This document shows, piece after piece, positions 26,739 to 34,340 of a stretch of DNA of 64,000 nucleotides; the first letter of the stretch is position 1; the number at the start of each line of letters is the position of its first letter. Below the pieces are notes generated by a model. The model was not told where the DNA came from. It worked only from the letters and a program-made list of their open reading frames with translations, and ran no database searches. The position numbers were made by a program, and so were the translations under genes. The stretch covers positions 3,224,001-3,288,000 of the forward strand of contig JADJXK010000002.1 in assembly GCA_016710325.1 (NCBI GenBank), in the 5' to 3' direction. The DNA is from Candidatus Leptofilum proximum. GTDB taxonomy: Bacteria > Chloroflexota > Anaerolineae > Promineifilales > Promineifilaceae.

Positions 26739-27245
26739 ATGGACGAAAAGGCACAGACCTTATTTCAAGAATTTATCCGGGCCGACCAGCTAGGCATCCG
26801 CCTGGAAATGGTGGGCGGGTTACCCATTTGGGAAGCGCAGCCCGTGCTGCGGCACCAACGCGCCGTGGATCGCATCCGCGATTCGATTAAACCAACTTCC
26901 TCAACCGGCGCTGGCTGCGGCTGCATCCACGTCGCCGATATTTACATTCAGTTCCCCGATGGGTCGCTAAAACGGCCGGATGTCTCCATTTTTTGTGAAG
27001 AACCGGAAGAGCAAGACGAGGCGGTGACGATGGTGCCAGAAGCCGTCATCGAGGTCATCAGCCGTGGCTACGAAGCCAAAGATTTGGACATTGGCCCCGG
27101 CTTTTACCTGTCGCAAGGCGTGAAGGACGTGGTCATTTTTAATCCGCACACCCTCGTTGTGCTGCATATCAGAAAAGAGGAAGTAGCGCGTCATGTTTCC
27201 CCCGTTGTTCTAAATCTATCATGTGGGTGCCGTTGTGAAGTCTGA
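26739..27245 (+). CDS. Uma2-family (DUF820) nuclease-like protein
   Basis: A 168-residue member of the Uma2/DUF820 family, which has the PD-(D/E)xK nuclease fold and is common in multicopy form in cyanobacteria and Chloroflexota. Recognised by RLEMVGGLPIWEA, the strand-turn with RPDVSIFCEEP, and PEAVIEVISRGYEAKDL (Glu, then Lys in the catalytic-site region). After VVIFNPHTLVVLHIR the tail (CGCRCEV) no longer fits the family. It ends inside moaC, so the C-terminus is probably shortened or frameshifted. The overlap with the next gene is 11 bp. The biological role is unknown. Confidence 0.7.
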   Translation: MDEKAQTLFQEFIRADQLGIRLEMVGGLPIWEAQPVLRHQRAVDRIRDSIKPTSSTGAGCGCIHVADIYIQFPDGSLKRPDVSIFCEEPEEQDEAVTMVPEAVIEVISRGYEAKDLDIGPGFYLSQGVKDVVIFNPHTLVVLHIRKEEVARHVSPVVLNLSCGCRCEV

Positions 27246-27732
27246 ACCAAAGTTAACCCATCTAGATGAAGCTGGCCGCGCCCGCATGGTGGACGTCGGC
27301 GATAAGGACGACACCGAGCGCGTGGCCGTGGCTCGTGGCTCCGTACAAATGCAGCCGGAAACGCTGACCCTTATAATGGAAGGCAATATGAAAAAGGGGG
27401 ATGTGCTGACCGTGGCGCAGCTGGCGGGTATCATGGCCGCCAAGCGCACCAGCGACCTCATCCCTATGTGCCATCCGCTCATGCTCAGCCACGTGGCCGT
27501 CACCTGCACGCCCAACCCCGCCGCCAACTGTGTAGACATCGAGGCCTCGGTTCGGTTAAAGGGCAAAACAGGCGTGGAGATGGAGGCGTTAACGGCCGTT
27601 TCAGTCGCCGCCCTCACCATTTACGACATGGCCAAAGCTGTGGATCGCGGTATGATCATTAGCGAGGTGCGCGTGGTGCAGAAGTCGGGTGGCAAGAGCG
27701 GAGACTGGCATTTTGAGGCTAGTGAACGGTAG
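27235..27732 (+). CDS. moaC: Cyclic pyranopterin monophosphate synthase MoaC
   Basis: Second step of molybdenum-cofactor biosynthesis: it converts the MoaA product to cyclic pyranopterin monophosphate. The 165-residue protein matches the family throughout: KLTHLDEAGRARMVDVGDK, ARGSVQMQPETL, AAKRTSDLIPMCHPL (His-Pro near the active site), GVEMEALTAVSVAALTIYDMAKA and KSGGKSGDW. A GTG at 27235 is chosen to give the usual N-terminus; a GTG at 27223 is also possible. It overlaps the preceding Uma2-like gene and is followed by a MoaD-MoaE gene. The MoaA gene is not in the window. Its product could feed MsrP. Confidence 0.95.
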   Translation: MKSEPKLTHLDEAGRARMVDVGDKDDTERVAVARGSVQMQPETLTLIMEGNMKKGDVLTVAQLAGIMAAKRTSDLIPMCHPLMLSHVAVTCTPNPAANCVDIEASVRLKGKTGVEMEALTAVSVAALTIYDMAKAVDRGMIISEVRVVQKSGGKSGDWHFEASER

Positions 27733-27806
27733 TCGGTAATCCGTAAACGGTGAACGGTAATCGGTCACTGTTTACCGCTCACCGGTTACCGATAACGGAT
27801 TACCGA
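27733..27806. repeat. Inverted repeat built from CGGTAA words
   Basis: CGGTAATCCGTAAACGGTGA on the left is matched by right-arm words ending CGATAACGGATTACCG. It fills the gap between moaC and the MoaD-MoaE gene. Similar words lie inside the 8.7-11.9 kb gene and near 62,090. Confidence 0.8.
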
Positions 27807-27810
27807 AACT

Positions 27811-28533
27811 ATGGAAATTCAGATCAAACTCTTCGCCACGCTGAAAGACAAGGCGGGCAGCAACAAAATCACCGTCTCCGTGACCGAACCGGCCACGGTG
27901 GCCACGCTGCTGGAGGCAGTGGGCGCGGCTTACCCGGCGCTGCAATCATCGCTGCCGATTGCCCTGGTGTCGGTAAATAAATCGTTTGCGGGGAAGGAGA
28001 CGGCCGTTTCCCCCCACGATGAAGTCGCCATGTTCCCCCCCGTCAGCGGCGGCAGCGGGGACGATGATTTACCGCACCCCACCTACTTCGCCGTCACCAC
28101 CGAGCCGTTTGACATCTCTGCCATCCATGCCTGCATCGGCGGGCCAGAAATTGGGGCGATTGCCAGCTTCACCGGCTTTGTCCGCGGCCAGACCCAGCGC
28201 GATGGCCTGCCGCTGGAAACAATGTTCCTGGAGTACGAAGCCTACAGCGAAATGGCCGAGCTCAAGATGGCCCAGATCGCCCGCGAAATATGGCAAAAGT
28301 GGCCATTGGTGAAAGGCGTGGCGATTGTGCAGCGAATCGGCCGTTTAGACATCGGCCAGCACACCACCTTTGTCGCCTGCGCCAGCGGCCATCGCGACCA
28401 GGGCATCTTCGACGCTGCCCGCTACGGCATCGACCGCCTCAAAGAAATTGTGCCCGTCTGGAAAAAAGAAGTGGGAGAAGACCAATCAATCTGGGTGGAG
28501 GGAGATTACCGCCCCACCGAAGCGGATAATTAA
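27811..28533 (+). CDS. MoaD-MoaE fusion (molybdopterin synthase)
   Basis: A 240-residue in-line fusion of both molybdopterin-synthase subunits. The MoaD part (1-79) is ubiquitin-like and ends VAMFPPVSGGSGDDD. The Gly-Gly pair that must carry a thiocarboxylate on a free C-terminus is here internal. The MoaE part (about 90-235) has ASFTGFVRGQTQ, FLEYEAYSEMAELKM, the IQRIGRLDIGQHTTFVACASGHRD region and KKEVGEDQSIWVEG, with the conserved Lys pair. In mycobacterial MoaX, an analogous fusion is cleaved after the Gly pair, so proteolysis is likely needed here too. It sits 78 bp after moaC. Confidence 0.93.
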   Translation: MEIQIKLFATLKDKAGSNKITVSVTEPATVATLLEAVGAAYPALQSSLPIALVSVNKSFAGKETAVSPHDEVAMFPPVSGGSGDDDLPHPTYFAVTTEPFDISAIHACIGGPEIGAIASFTGFVRGQTQRDGLPLETMFLEYEAYSEMAELKMAQIAREIWQKWPLVKGVAIVQRIGRLDIGQHTTFVACASGHRDQGIFDAARYGIDRLKEIVPVWKKEVGEDQSIWVEGDYRPTEADN

Positions 28534-28537
28534 CAGA

Positions 28538-28600
28538 AAGAGATTGGAGACTGGAGATTAGAGATTGATTTTAATCGCCAATCCCCAATCTCCAATCTCC
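28538..28600. repeat. Inverted repeat built from GGAGATT words
   Basis: Left arm words GAGATTGGAGA and CTGGAGATTAGAGATT face right arm words CCAATCTCCAATCTCCAATC across a short AT spacer. It lies just before the MazG-like start codon. Confidence 0.8.
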
Positions 28601-28604
28601 AATC

Positions 28605-28916
28605 ATGGACAACTGGCAAGCGCGTGCCCACCAATTCGCCCAAAAGCACAACTTTTCCCACACTCCCGGTGTTTATGCATTAGATTTACTCAGCGAGTTT
28701 GGCGAAGTTGCCAAAGAACTGCTGAGAGCCACTGACTACGGTAAACATGCCCCGGTTGACAATCCAGCGCTGGCCGACGAACTAGGCGACCTGCTTTACA
28801 GCTTGTGTGAACTGGCAACGGCCGTAAACGTAGACCTCGACCAGGCATTGACCGCTGCCCTGGCCAAATACGAAGCCCGCTGGCAAGAAAAAGGGCATCC
28901 GGGTAGTGGACAGTAA
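28605..28916 (+). CDS. MazG-like nucleotide pyrophosphohydrolase
   Basis: A 103-residue MazG/MazG-like protein that would hydrolyse nucleoside triphosphates to monophosphates and PPi (house-cleaning). The metal-binding helices are visible as LLSEFGEVAKELL, with acidic residues spaced for Mg2+, and ALADELGDLLYSLCELA. It is short, as expected for a single MazG domain that dimerises. The start codon follows directly after a hairpin repeat, so any Shine-Dalgarno would lie within the repeat. The exact substrate is not known. Confidence 0.85.
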   Translation: MDNWQARAHQFAQKHNFSHTPGVYALDLLSEFGEVAKELLRATDYGKHAPVDNPALADELGDLLYSLCELATAVNVDLDQALTAALAKYEARWQEKGHPGSGQ

Positions 28917-28929
28917 CCAGAACAGCTAA

Positions 28930-29004
28930 GAGGTAATTAGGTAATTAAGTAATTGGGTAATTGAACAGTCAAATTTCTCAATAACCCAATTACCCAATTA
29001 CTTC
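28930..29004. repeat. Inverted repeat built from AATTGGGTAA words
   Basis: AGGTAATTAGGTAATTAAGT and GTAATTGGGTAATTG on the left pair with AACCCAATTACCCAATTACT on the right. It lies between the MazG-like gene and fabF and may end transcription of the former. Confidence 0.8.
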
Positions 29005-29036
29005 CTTGAAAGTTATCAACTTTTGGGAGAAGAAGC

Positions 29037-30308
29037 ATGCATAACGGATCGAATAACTATCATAAGCATAAGCAAAGCGTTACACATCGTGTTGTCATTA
29101 CCGGCATGGGCGTAGTCACCCCCTTGGGCCACAACGTGCCCGACACCTGGGCCGCCATCAAAGCAGGCAAATCGGGCACGGGCGATTTTGTGGTGCTCAA
29201 CAAAGGCGAACACGAGATGGGCACCATCTGCGAAGTGAAAAACTTTGACGCCGACGAATATTTGGGCCGCCGCGATGCCCGTCGCCGTGACCGCTTCCAG
29301 CAGCTGGCCACCGTCGCCGCCCGCGAAGCCATCAGCCAATCCGGCCTGGAGATTACTGACGAGAACCGGGAACGCATTGGCATCACGCTGGGCACGGGCG
29401 TGGGCGGCATCCAAACGCTGGTGGAGCAAGAGCATGTGGTACTGGAAAAAGGGCTCAAGCGCGTCAGTCCATTCGCCATCACCATGATTATGCCCAACGG
29501 CGCGGCAGGCATGATTGCTATCGACTACGGCATCCACGGCCCGTCTACCACCATTACCACCGCCTGCGCCGCGGGCTGCGACGCCATCGGCCATGCCTTC
29601 CGCACCGTGCAGCGCGGCGAGATGGACGTGATGCTCACCGGCGGCAGCGAATCGATCCTGGCCTCCGTGGCCGTGGGTGGCTTTGAGCGCGCCGGGGCCA
29701 CTTCTGGAAAAACCAACGGCACACCACAGCCCTTCGACAAAAACCGGGATGGCCTGGTAGTGGGTGAAGGCGCCGGTATGCTGGTAATCGAAAGCCTGGA
29801 ACATGCCCAGGCGCGGGGCGCCACCATCTATGCGGAACTGGTGGGCTACGGCCAAACTACTGATGCGCATCACATTACTGCCCCCTCGGAAGGTGGCGTT
29901 GGCGCCGCCCGCGCCATCCGCAAAGCGCTGGACGACGCCGGACTCAAGCCCGGGGATGTAGACTACATCAGCGCTCACGGCACTGCCACACCGCTAAATG
30001 ATGCTTCGGAAACGGCCGCCATCAAAGCCGCCCTGGGTGAACACGCCTACAACGTCGGCATCAGCTCCACCAAGTCAATGACCGGGCATATCATGGGGGC
30101 CACTGGGGCCATCGAAACCGTCTTCTGCACTATGGCCATCCACGACCAGATCATGCCACCCACCATCAACTACGAAACCCCCGACCCCGACTGCGACCTG
30201 GACTATGTGCCCAACACCGCCCGCCCGGCCAAGATAGACGTCTGCCTCAACAACGCCTTCGGCTTCGGCGGCCACAATGCTGTGTTGGTCGTCAAGAAGT
30301 TCCAATAG
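29037..30308 (+). CDS. fabF: 3-oxoacyl-ACP synthase II (FabF)
   Basis: Condenses malonyl-ACP with acyl-ACP in fatty-acid elongation. A thiolase-fold protein of 423 residues with the Cys-His-His triad: Cys177 in TTACAAGCDAIGHA, His314 in SAHGTATPLND and His413 in FGFGGHNA. GVVTPLGHN near the N-terminus is typical. GGAGAAG just upstream of the ATG supports the start. No acpP or fabD is adjacent, so it stands as a single gene between MazG-like and rnc. An internal GFERAGATSGK-type loop is normal. Confidence 0.96.
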   Translation: MHNGSNNYHKHKQSVTHRVVITGMGVVTPLGHNVPDTWAAIKAGKSGTGDFVVLNKGEHEMGTICEVKNFDADEYLGRRDARRRDRFQQLATVAAREAISQSGLEITDENRERIGITLGTGVGGIQTLVEQEHVVLEKGLKRVSPFAITMIMPNGAAGMIAIDYGIHGPSTTITTACAAGCDAIGHAFRTVQRGEMDVMLTGGSESILASVAVGGFERAGATSGKTNGTPQPFDKNRDGLVVGEGAGMLVIESLEHAQARGATIYAELVGYGQTTDAHHITAPSEGGVGAARAIRKALDDAGLKPGDVDYISAHGTATPLNDASETAAIKAALGEHAYNVGISSTKSMTGHIMGATGAIETVFCTMAIHDQIMPPTINYETPDPDCDLDYVPNTARPAKIDVCLNNAFGFGGHNAVLVVKKFQ

Positions 30309-30339
30309 CTTCACTTGGTGTCGATTGAAAAGAGTAAAA

Positions 30340-30400
30340 TGATCAAAGATTCCGCAGATTCAAAAGATTATATAATCCTGAAAATTTGCGGAATCTGTTG
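30340..30400. repeat. Inverted repeat of CCGCAGATTC words
   Basis: GATTCCGCAGATTCAAAAGA is answered by TTTGCGGAATCTGTTGATTG. Degenerate pairs of CAGATT-type words. It lies between fabF and rnc. Confidence 0.55.
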
Positions 30401-30413
30401 ATTGAATTTTTGT

Positions 30414-31115
30414 ATGAATCGTTTTGATGAATTAGAAAATAAACTGAACACTCAGTTCAAAGACTACTCGCTGCTGGTGCGGGCACTTACCCATCGCTCA
30501 TACCTCAACGAGCACCCCGGCGAGGTGCTGGAAGACAACGAGCGCCTGGAATTTTTGGGCGACGCCGTGCTGGATTTTGTCGTGGGAGCTTACCTCTACC
30601 ACCGTTTCCCGGAAATGGACGAAGGGGAGCTGACCAGCCTGCGCGCCGCTCTGGTGCGGGCTAAAACGTTGGCTGGCTTTGCGCGGGAGTTGGAAATCGG
30701 CCGTTTTCTCCAGTTGGGTTACGGCGAAGCGGAAAACGGCGGGCGGGAGCGAACGCCGCTGTTGTGCGCCGCCTTTGAAGCCGTTGTGGGCGCCCTCTAC
30801 CTGGACCAGGGCATGTTGGCCGTGAAGACCCTGGTCGAGCATCTCGTCGGCCCAGCGCTGGCCGAAATCATGGCCGACTCCCTGCACAAAGACGACAAAA
30901 GCGAATTCCAGGTGTGGGCCCAGGCCCAGTACAACATCACGCCGCACTACGAAGTGGTTGGCACCAGCGGTCCGGATCACGCCAAGCAGTTCACTGTTCA
31001 GGTGCTGCTCAACGACGAGGTCTGGGGCGAGGGCAGCGGGCGCAGCAAGCAGGTGGCCGCCCAGGCTGCGGCCAAGGTGGCCATGGCCAAAGCAGAGACT
31101 CTCGAAGACGCATGA
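30414..31115 (+). CDS. rnc: Ribonuclease III
   Basis: Cleaves double-stranded RNA, processing rRNA and structured mRNAs. The 233-residue protein has the signature NERLEFLGDAVLDFVV with catalytic acidic residues in the N-terminal nuclease domain. A double-stranded RNA-binding domain (about 155-230) ends GRSKQVAAQAAAKVAM. The ATG at 30414 is chosen over an upstream TTG that would add four residues. The stop overlaps the next gene by 4 bases (ATGA), suggesting coupling. Notable in context: many long word-built hairpins lie in this window, and RNase III is the enzyme that would cut such RNAs. Confidence 0.96.
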   Translation: MNRFDELENKLNTQFKDYSLLVRALTHRSYLNEHPGEVLEDNERLEFLGDAVLDFVVGAYLYHRFPEMDEGELTSLRAALVRAKTLAGFARELEIGRFLQLGYGEAENGGRERTPLLCAAFEAVVGALYLDQGMLAVKTLVEHLVGPALAEIMADSLHKDDKSEFQVWAQAQYNITPHYEVVGTSGPDHAKQFTVQVLLNDEVWGEGSGRSKQVAAQAAAKVAMAKAETLEDA

Positions 31116-31957
31116 GCCGCATTTTGATTACCGGGGGCAGCAGCTATTTGGGCCAGCGTTTGGTGCCGTTAGCTTGTGAGGCCGGGCACACGGTGCATTA
31201 CACCTACCATCAAAACCAACCAGGCCTTCCGGCGCCGGGTTCGCCGCTGGACATTCGTGATGAAACGGCCGTTCACACCCTCGTCGCCTCCTTCCAACCC
31301 GACGTCATCATCCACCTGGCTGGTTCCAACCGGGGCAGCGACGTGAGCTCGGTCATTCGGCTGGGTGCAGGCAGCATCGTCTGGGCGGCGCAGGCAGCAG
31401 GCGCCCGTCTCCTCCATCTCTCCACCGACAGCATCTTTAGCGGTGAGACCGCCCCGTACGACGAAACGGCCGTGCCTACCCCGGTCAACGCCTACGGGCG
31501 GGCCAAAGCCGATGCCGAAGCCATCGTCCGCCAGCAGCCCAACAGCGCCATCGTGCGCACCTCGCTCATCTACGGGCTGCACACCATGGACCACGGCACA
31601 AGCTGGATGGCCGACGCACTGGCGCACGGTCAGCCAGTCACACTCTTCAGCAACCAGATCCGCAATCCAATTTGGGTAGACAGCCTGTGCCACGCGCTGC
31701 TGGAACTGGCCCATAACAGCTTCAAGGGCATTCTCAACGTGGCCGGCCGCCAGGTGCTCAGTCGGGCCGATTTTGCCTTAAGAATGCTGGACTACTGGCA
31801 GGTTCAGCCGCGCGACACGCTCACCATTGCTCCGTCAGACAACAGTTGGCCCCTTAACTGTGAACTGGACCTGCGGCGAGCCACGGCCGTTTTGCAAACC
31901 CCACTGCCCGGTGTGGATGAAGTGTTGCAGCAGAACGGCCGTTCTCATCTAGCATAG
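31112..31957 (+). CDS. NAD-dependent epimerase/dehydratase, RmlD-like
   Basis: A 281-residue extended short-chain dehydrogenase with the Rossmann loop ITGGSSYLGQR at the N-terminus, followed by IIHLAGSNRGSD and the YxxxK dyad in NAYGRAKADAE. The best match is the dTDP-4-dehydrorhamnose reductase (RmlD) group, but the substrate is not certain and no other rhamnose genes are near. It starts inside the stop of rnc (ATGA overlap). No membrane segment is seen, so it is cytoplasmic. Confidence 0.85.
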   Translation: MSRILITGGSSYLGQRLVPLACEAGHTVHYTYHQNQPGLPAPGSPLDIRDETAVHTLVASFQPDVIIHLAGSNRGSDVSSVIRLGAGSIVWAAQAAGARLLHLSTDSIFSGETAPYDETAVPTPVNAYGRAKADAEAIVRQQPNSAIVRTSLIYGLHTMDHGTSWMADALAHGQPVTLFSNQIRNPIWVDSLCHALLELAHNSFKGILNVAGRQVLSRADFALRMLDYWQVQPRDTLTIAPSDNSWPLNCELDLRRATAVLQTPLPGVDEVLQQNGRSHLA

Positions 31958-32036
31958 TACCGATGGCCTATTGCCGCTCCAGAAGAACCAATTCTAAGTC
32001 TCCCCTTTCTTAATACGTTAACTCCCTGTTAACCTC

Positions 32037-32066
32037 TTGACTTTTGTCGTTTGAATATGCTAGACT
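32037..32066 (+). promoter_or_regulatory. Sigma-70 promoter upstream of the primary sigma factor
   Basis: TTGACT (32037-32042) and TAGACT (32061-32066) are 18 bp apart. The start codon at 32231 is about 157 bp further, leaving a long leader that contains no clear ORF. Confidence 0.65.
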
Positions 32067-32230
32067 GCCCCCCTAGGAAGGAAGAGGCTAGCTAGCTCAC
32101 TAACAGAAACCTAAAAGATTTAAATGGTATTAATAAATTTGCCGTTTGGGAAAAGATGTTAAGAGCTGGCAGGATCGGGTGAGAGTCAACACCCCGGAAA
32201 AGTAAAAATCTCAGAGAAAAGGGTAAATAG

Positions 32231-33469
32231 ATGACCAAACTGACCACGCCATTCGACGAAATGGACTTTGTTAGCGTTTTGCTTAACGAAGGTTCCGAAC
32301 AAGGCTATATAACCTACGATCAAATCATGGAAGCACTGCCTGACGTCGAAGACAATTTGCCGCTGCTAGAGACCATCCTGGAAGAGGCTCAGGCAGCTGG
32401 CATTCCAATTTATGAAAATGAAGATGAGGTCGAAGCCCAGATGAATGGCGAGGGTTCCAGCGATTTAAGTGAAGCCCTGGCCGATGACGACAAAGATTTC
32501 GACCCGGACGAGCTGGAAGAGATTTCGCCACATGCGGCGCCGCTGTTTGATTTAAGCAACGTGCCGATTGATGATTCTGTGGGACTCTACTTCCGTGAAA
32601 TGGGGCAGCAGGGCCTGCTTTCTGCCGAAGAAGAAGTAAACCTGGCCATGGAAATTGAAGCCGGGAAAGAAGCAGAAGCTCGCCTGAAGAATGAAATTTT
32701 AAGCCCCGATGAGTTGGATGAGTTAACCAACATCCAGGAGATTGCCGAGGCGGCACGGGCGCACCTGATTCGCGCCAACACTCGCCTGGTGGTTAGCATC
32801 GCCAAGAAATATCGCGGGCGCGGCTTGCAGTTCCTGGATCTGATTCAGGAAGGCAACGTGGGCCTGATGAAAGCGGTGGAAAAGTACGATTATCGCCGTG
32901 GGAACCGGTTCAGCACCTACGCTACGTGGTGGATTCGCCAGGCAGTGACTCGCGCGCTGGCCAATCACGGCCGTACCATTCGTATCCCTGCGCATTTGGG
33001 CGGCCGCATCAGCAAGCTGTATCAGGTAGCCCAGGAGTTGGAACAGGAATACGGCCGTCAGCCCACCGCCGAAGAAATTGCCGAGCACATGGAGCTGCCC
33101 GCCGAGCGCGTCCGCTGGATGCTGCGCACCAGCCGCCAGCCCGTACACCTGGAACGCCCCGTCGGCGACGAGTCTGATGCCGAACTGGGTGACTTCATTG
33201 AAGATGTAGATGCGCCGCCGCCCGCCGAAACCGTGGCGCAAAAGATGCTTACCGAAGAGTTGGGCGAGATTTTGGACCAGCTCACCCCGCGTGAAGCCCG
33301 CATCCTGCGCCTGCGCTACGGCCTGCAAGATGGCGAATCCCGCACCCTCAAAGAGGTGGGTGAGATGTTTGGCCTCTCCCGCGAGCGCATCCGCCAGCTA
33401 GAAAAGGAAGCGCTGCGCAAGCTGCGCCATCCCAACTTCGCCGGACACCTCCGGCAGTACCTCAATTAA
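32231..33469 (+). CDS. rpoD: Primary RNA polymerase sigma factor (RpoD/SigA)
   Basis: Housekeeping sigma-70 that directs RNA polymerase to TTGACA/TATAAT promoters, as seen elsewhere in this window. 412 residues: an acidic N-terminus, region 1.2 (VGLYFREMGQQGLLSAEEE), and region 2 with NTRLVVSIAKKYRGRGLQFLDLIQEGNVGLMKAVEKYDY and RFSTYATWWIRQAVTRAL. Regions 3 and 4 follow, ending with TLKEVGEMFGLSRERIRQLE for -35 binding. A roughly 165-nt leader separates it from its promoter. A clear terminator follows its stop. The group 1 assignment is well supported by the intact region 1.2 to 4 layout. Confidence 0.96.
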   Translation: MTKLTTPFDEMDFVSVLLNEGSEQGYITYDQIMEALPDVEDNLPLLETILEEAQAAGIPIYENEDEVEAQMNGEGSSDLSEALADDDKDFDPDELEEISPHAAPLFDLSNVPIDDSVGLYFREMGQQGLLSAEEEVNLAMEIEAGKEAEARLKNEILSPDELDELTNIQEIAEAARAHLIRANTRLVVSIAKKYRGRGLQFLDLIQEGNVGLMKAVEKYDYRRGNRFSTYATWWIRQAVTRALANHGRTIRIPAHLGGRISKLYQVAQELEQEYGRQPTAEEIAEHMELPAERVRWMLRTSRQPVHLERPVGDESDAELGDFIEDVDAPPPAETVAQKMLTEELGEILDQLTPREARILRLRYGLQDGESRTLKEVGEMFGLSRERIRQLEKEALRKLRHPNFAGHLRQYLN

Positions 33470-33475
33470 TTACCC

Positions 33476-33502
33476 AAAAGGGGCCTCACGGCCCCTTTTT
33501 TA
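33476..33502 (+). terminator. Rho-independent terminator after the sigma factor gene
   Basis: GGGGCC (33480-33485), a TCAC loop and GGCCCC (33490-33495) are followed by a run of T. It sits right after the rpoD stop and also faces the convergent antitoxin gene. Confidence 0.9.
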
Positions 33503-33524
33503 TTTGGGATGATGAATAGAAAAA

Positions 33525-33851
33525 TCAAGCTTGTTTTACCGCGTGGACTTCCAAATCAACACTTAGCTTTTGTTGAAGGATAGTGAAGATTTTGGTCAAA
33601 TTGTCCATGGTCGGGTTGCCCCTGGCAGACAACATCCGGTGTAAGCTCTTGCTTGGCGTTTTTACTTCAACTGCCAACGCTTCAAACCCCACAGTAGAAT
33701 TAACTAAATCCCGCAAGATAAGTCGGGCTGTCTCTGATTCGCCACTTAAAAATAATGAAATAGCTTCATCCAATAGGGCAACAGCAAAATCTTCGTCTCG
33801 TTGAATGCGCTCTTGAATCGTGTCTCTAAAGTCTCGTGTGGTCGCCATCAT
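33525..33851 (-). CDS. higA: HigA-like antitoxin, helix-turn-helix
   Basis: A 108-residue antitoxin-like DNA-binding protein. The helix-turn-helix region includes ALAVEVKTPSKSLHRMLSARGNPTMDNLTKIFTIL, characteristic of the putative-addiction-module-antidote group, and it should both neutralise the toxin and repress the operon. The start follows immediately after the toxin stop (TAA then ATGATG), so translation is coupled. The gene order toxin then antitoxin matches HigBA-type modules. It lies between rpoD (convergent) and an ABC-F gene. Confidence 0.88.
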   Translation of the reverse strand: MMATTRDFRDTIQERIQRDEDFAVALLDEAISLFLSGESETARLILRDLVNSTVGFEALAVEVKTPSKSLHRMLSARGNPTMDNLTKIFTILQQKLSVDLEVHAVKQA

Positions 33852-34172
33852 TTATTCACCTTTTCTACGCGCTTTATATTCCTGTAAAAGCGCAAGCGCT
33901 TCTTCTATATCTTTCTGCTGGTTTTTCTTTGTACCACCGCCAAACAAGATAATCAGCTCTAACCCTTCCTGAGTAAGATAAACTCTGTAGCCGGGTCCCC
34001 AATTAATTCGGTATTCTCCAAGCCCTTTAAACCATTTGATGTTTGAAAAATTTCCTTGCTCTAATCGGGCAAGCGCTACTGCTACCTTGGCCGCGGCTTG
34101 GGCATCTAAACGATTAAACCATTTGCTAAACGGGACTGAACCATCGGTTCGAACGTATTCTTTTATTTTCAC
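33852..34172 (-). CDS. higB: HigB/RelE-like toxin
   Basis: A 106-residue RelE/ParE-superfamily toxin of the addiction-module-killer type, expected to cleave mRNA on ribosomes. Motifs: YVRTDGSVPFSKWFNRLDAQAAAKV, NFSNIKWFKGLGEYRINWGPGYRVYL and LIILFGGGTKKNQQKDIEEA, including Lys and Arg clusters seen in active toxins. A GTG start at 34172 is preferred to an upstream TTG because it gives the usual VKIKEY start. It lies immediately upstream of its antitoxin on the minus strand. Confidence 0.88.
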   Translation of the reverse strand: MKIKEYVRTDGSVPFSKWFNRLDAQAAAKVAVALARLEQGNFSNIKWFKGLGEYRINWGPGYRVYLTQEGLELIILFGGGTKKNQQKDIEEALALLQEYKARRKGE

Positions 34173-34326
34173 AGCATCACCCAAATAGTAACACAAACGT
34201 TACTCGCCAAGCAAGCTTTACTTTTTTTGCGAATATCCGAATGGTGAACAGAGAAACGCTTTTTTGCAAGATACGCTGTATTTTACACCACTTACCCTCT
34301 CCCTACTCATACACATCTGCGTTCGG

Positions 34327-34332
34327 TATAAT
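34327..34332 (+). promoter_or_regulatory. -10 element 8 bp before the ABC-F start
   Basis: A perfect TATAAT ends 8 bp before the ATG at 34341, giving at most a one- or two-base leader. No -35 match at 17 bp was found. Confidence 0.45.
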
Positions 34333-34340
34333 CGCAGGCT

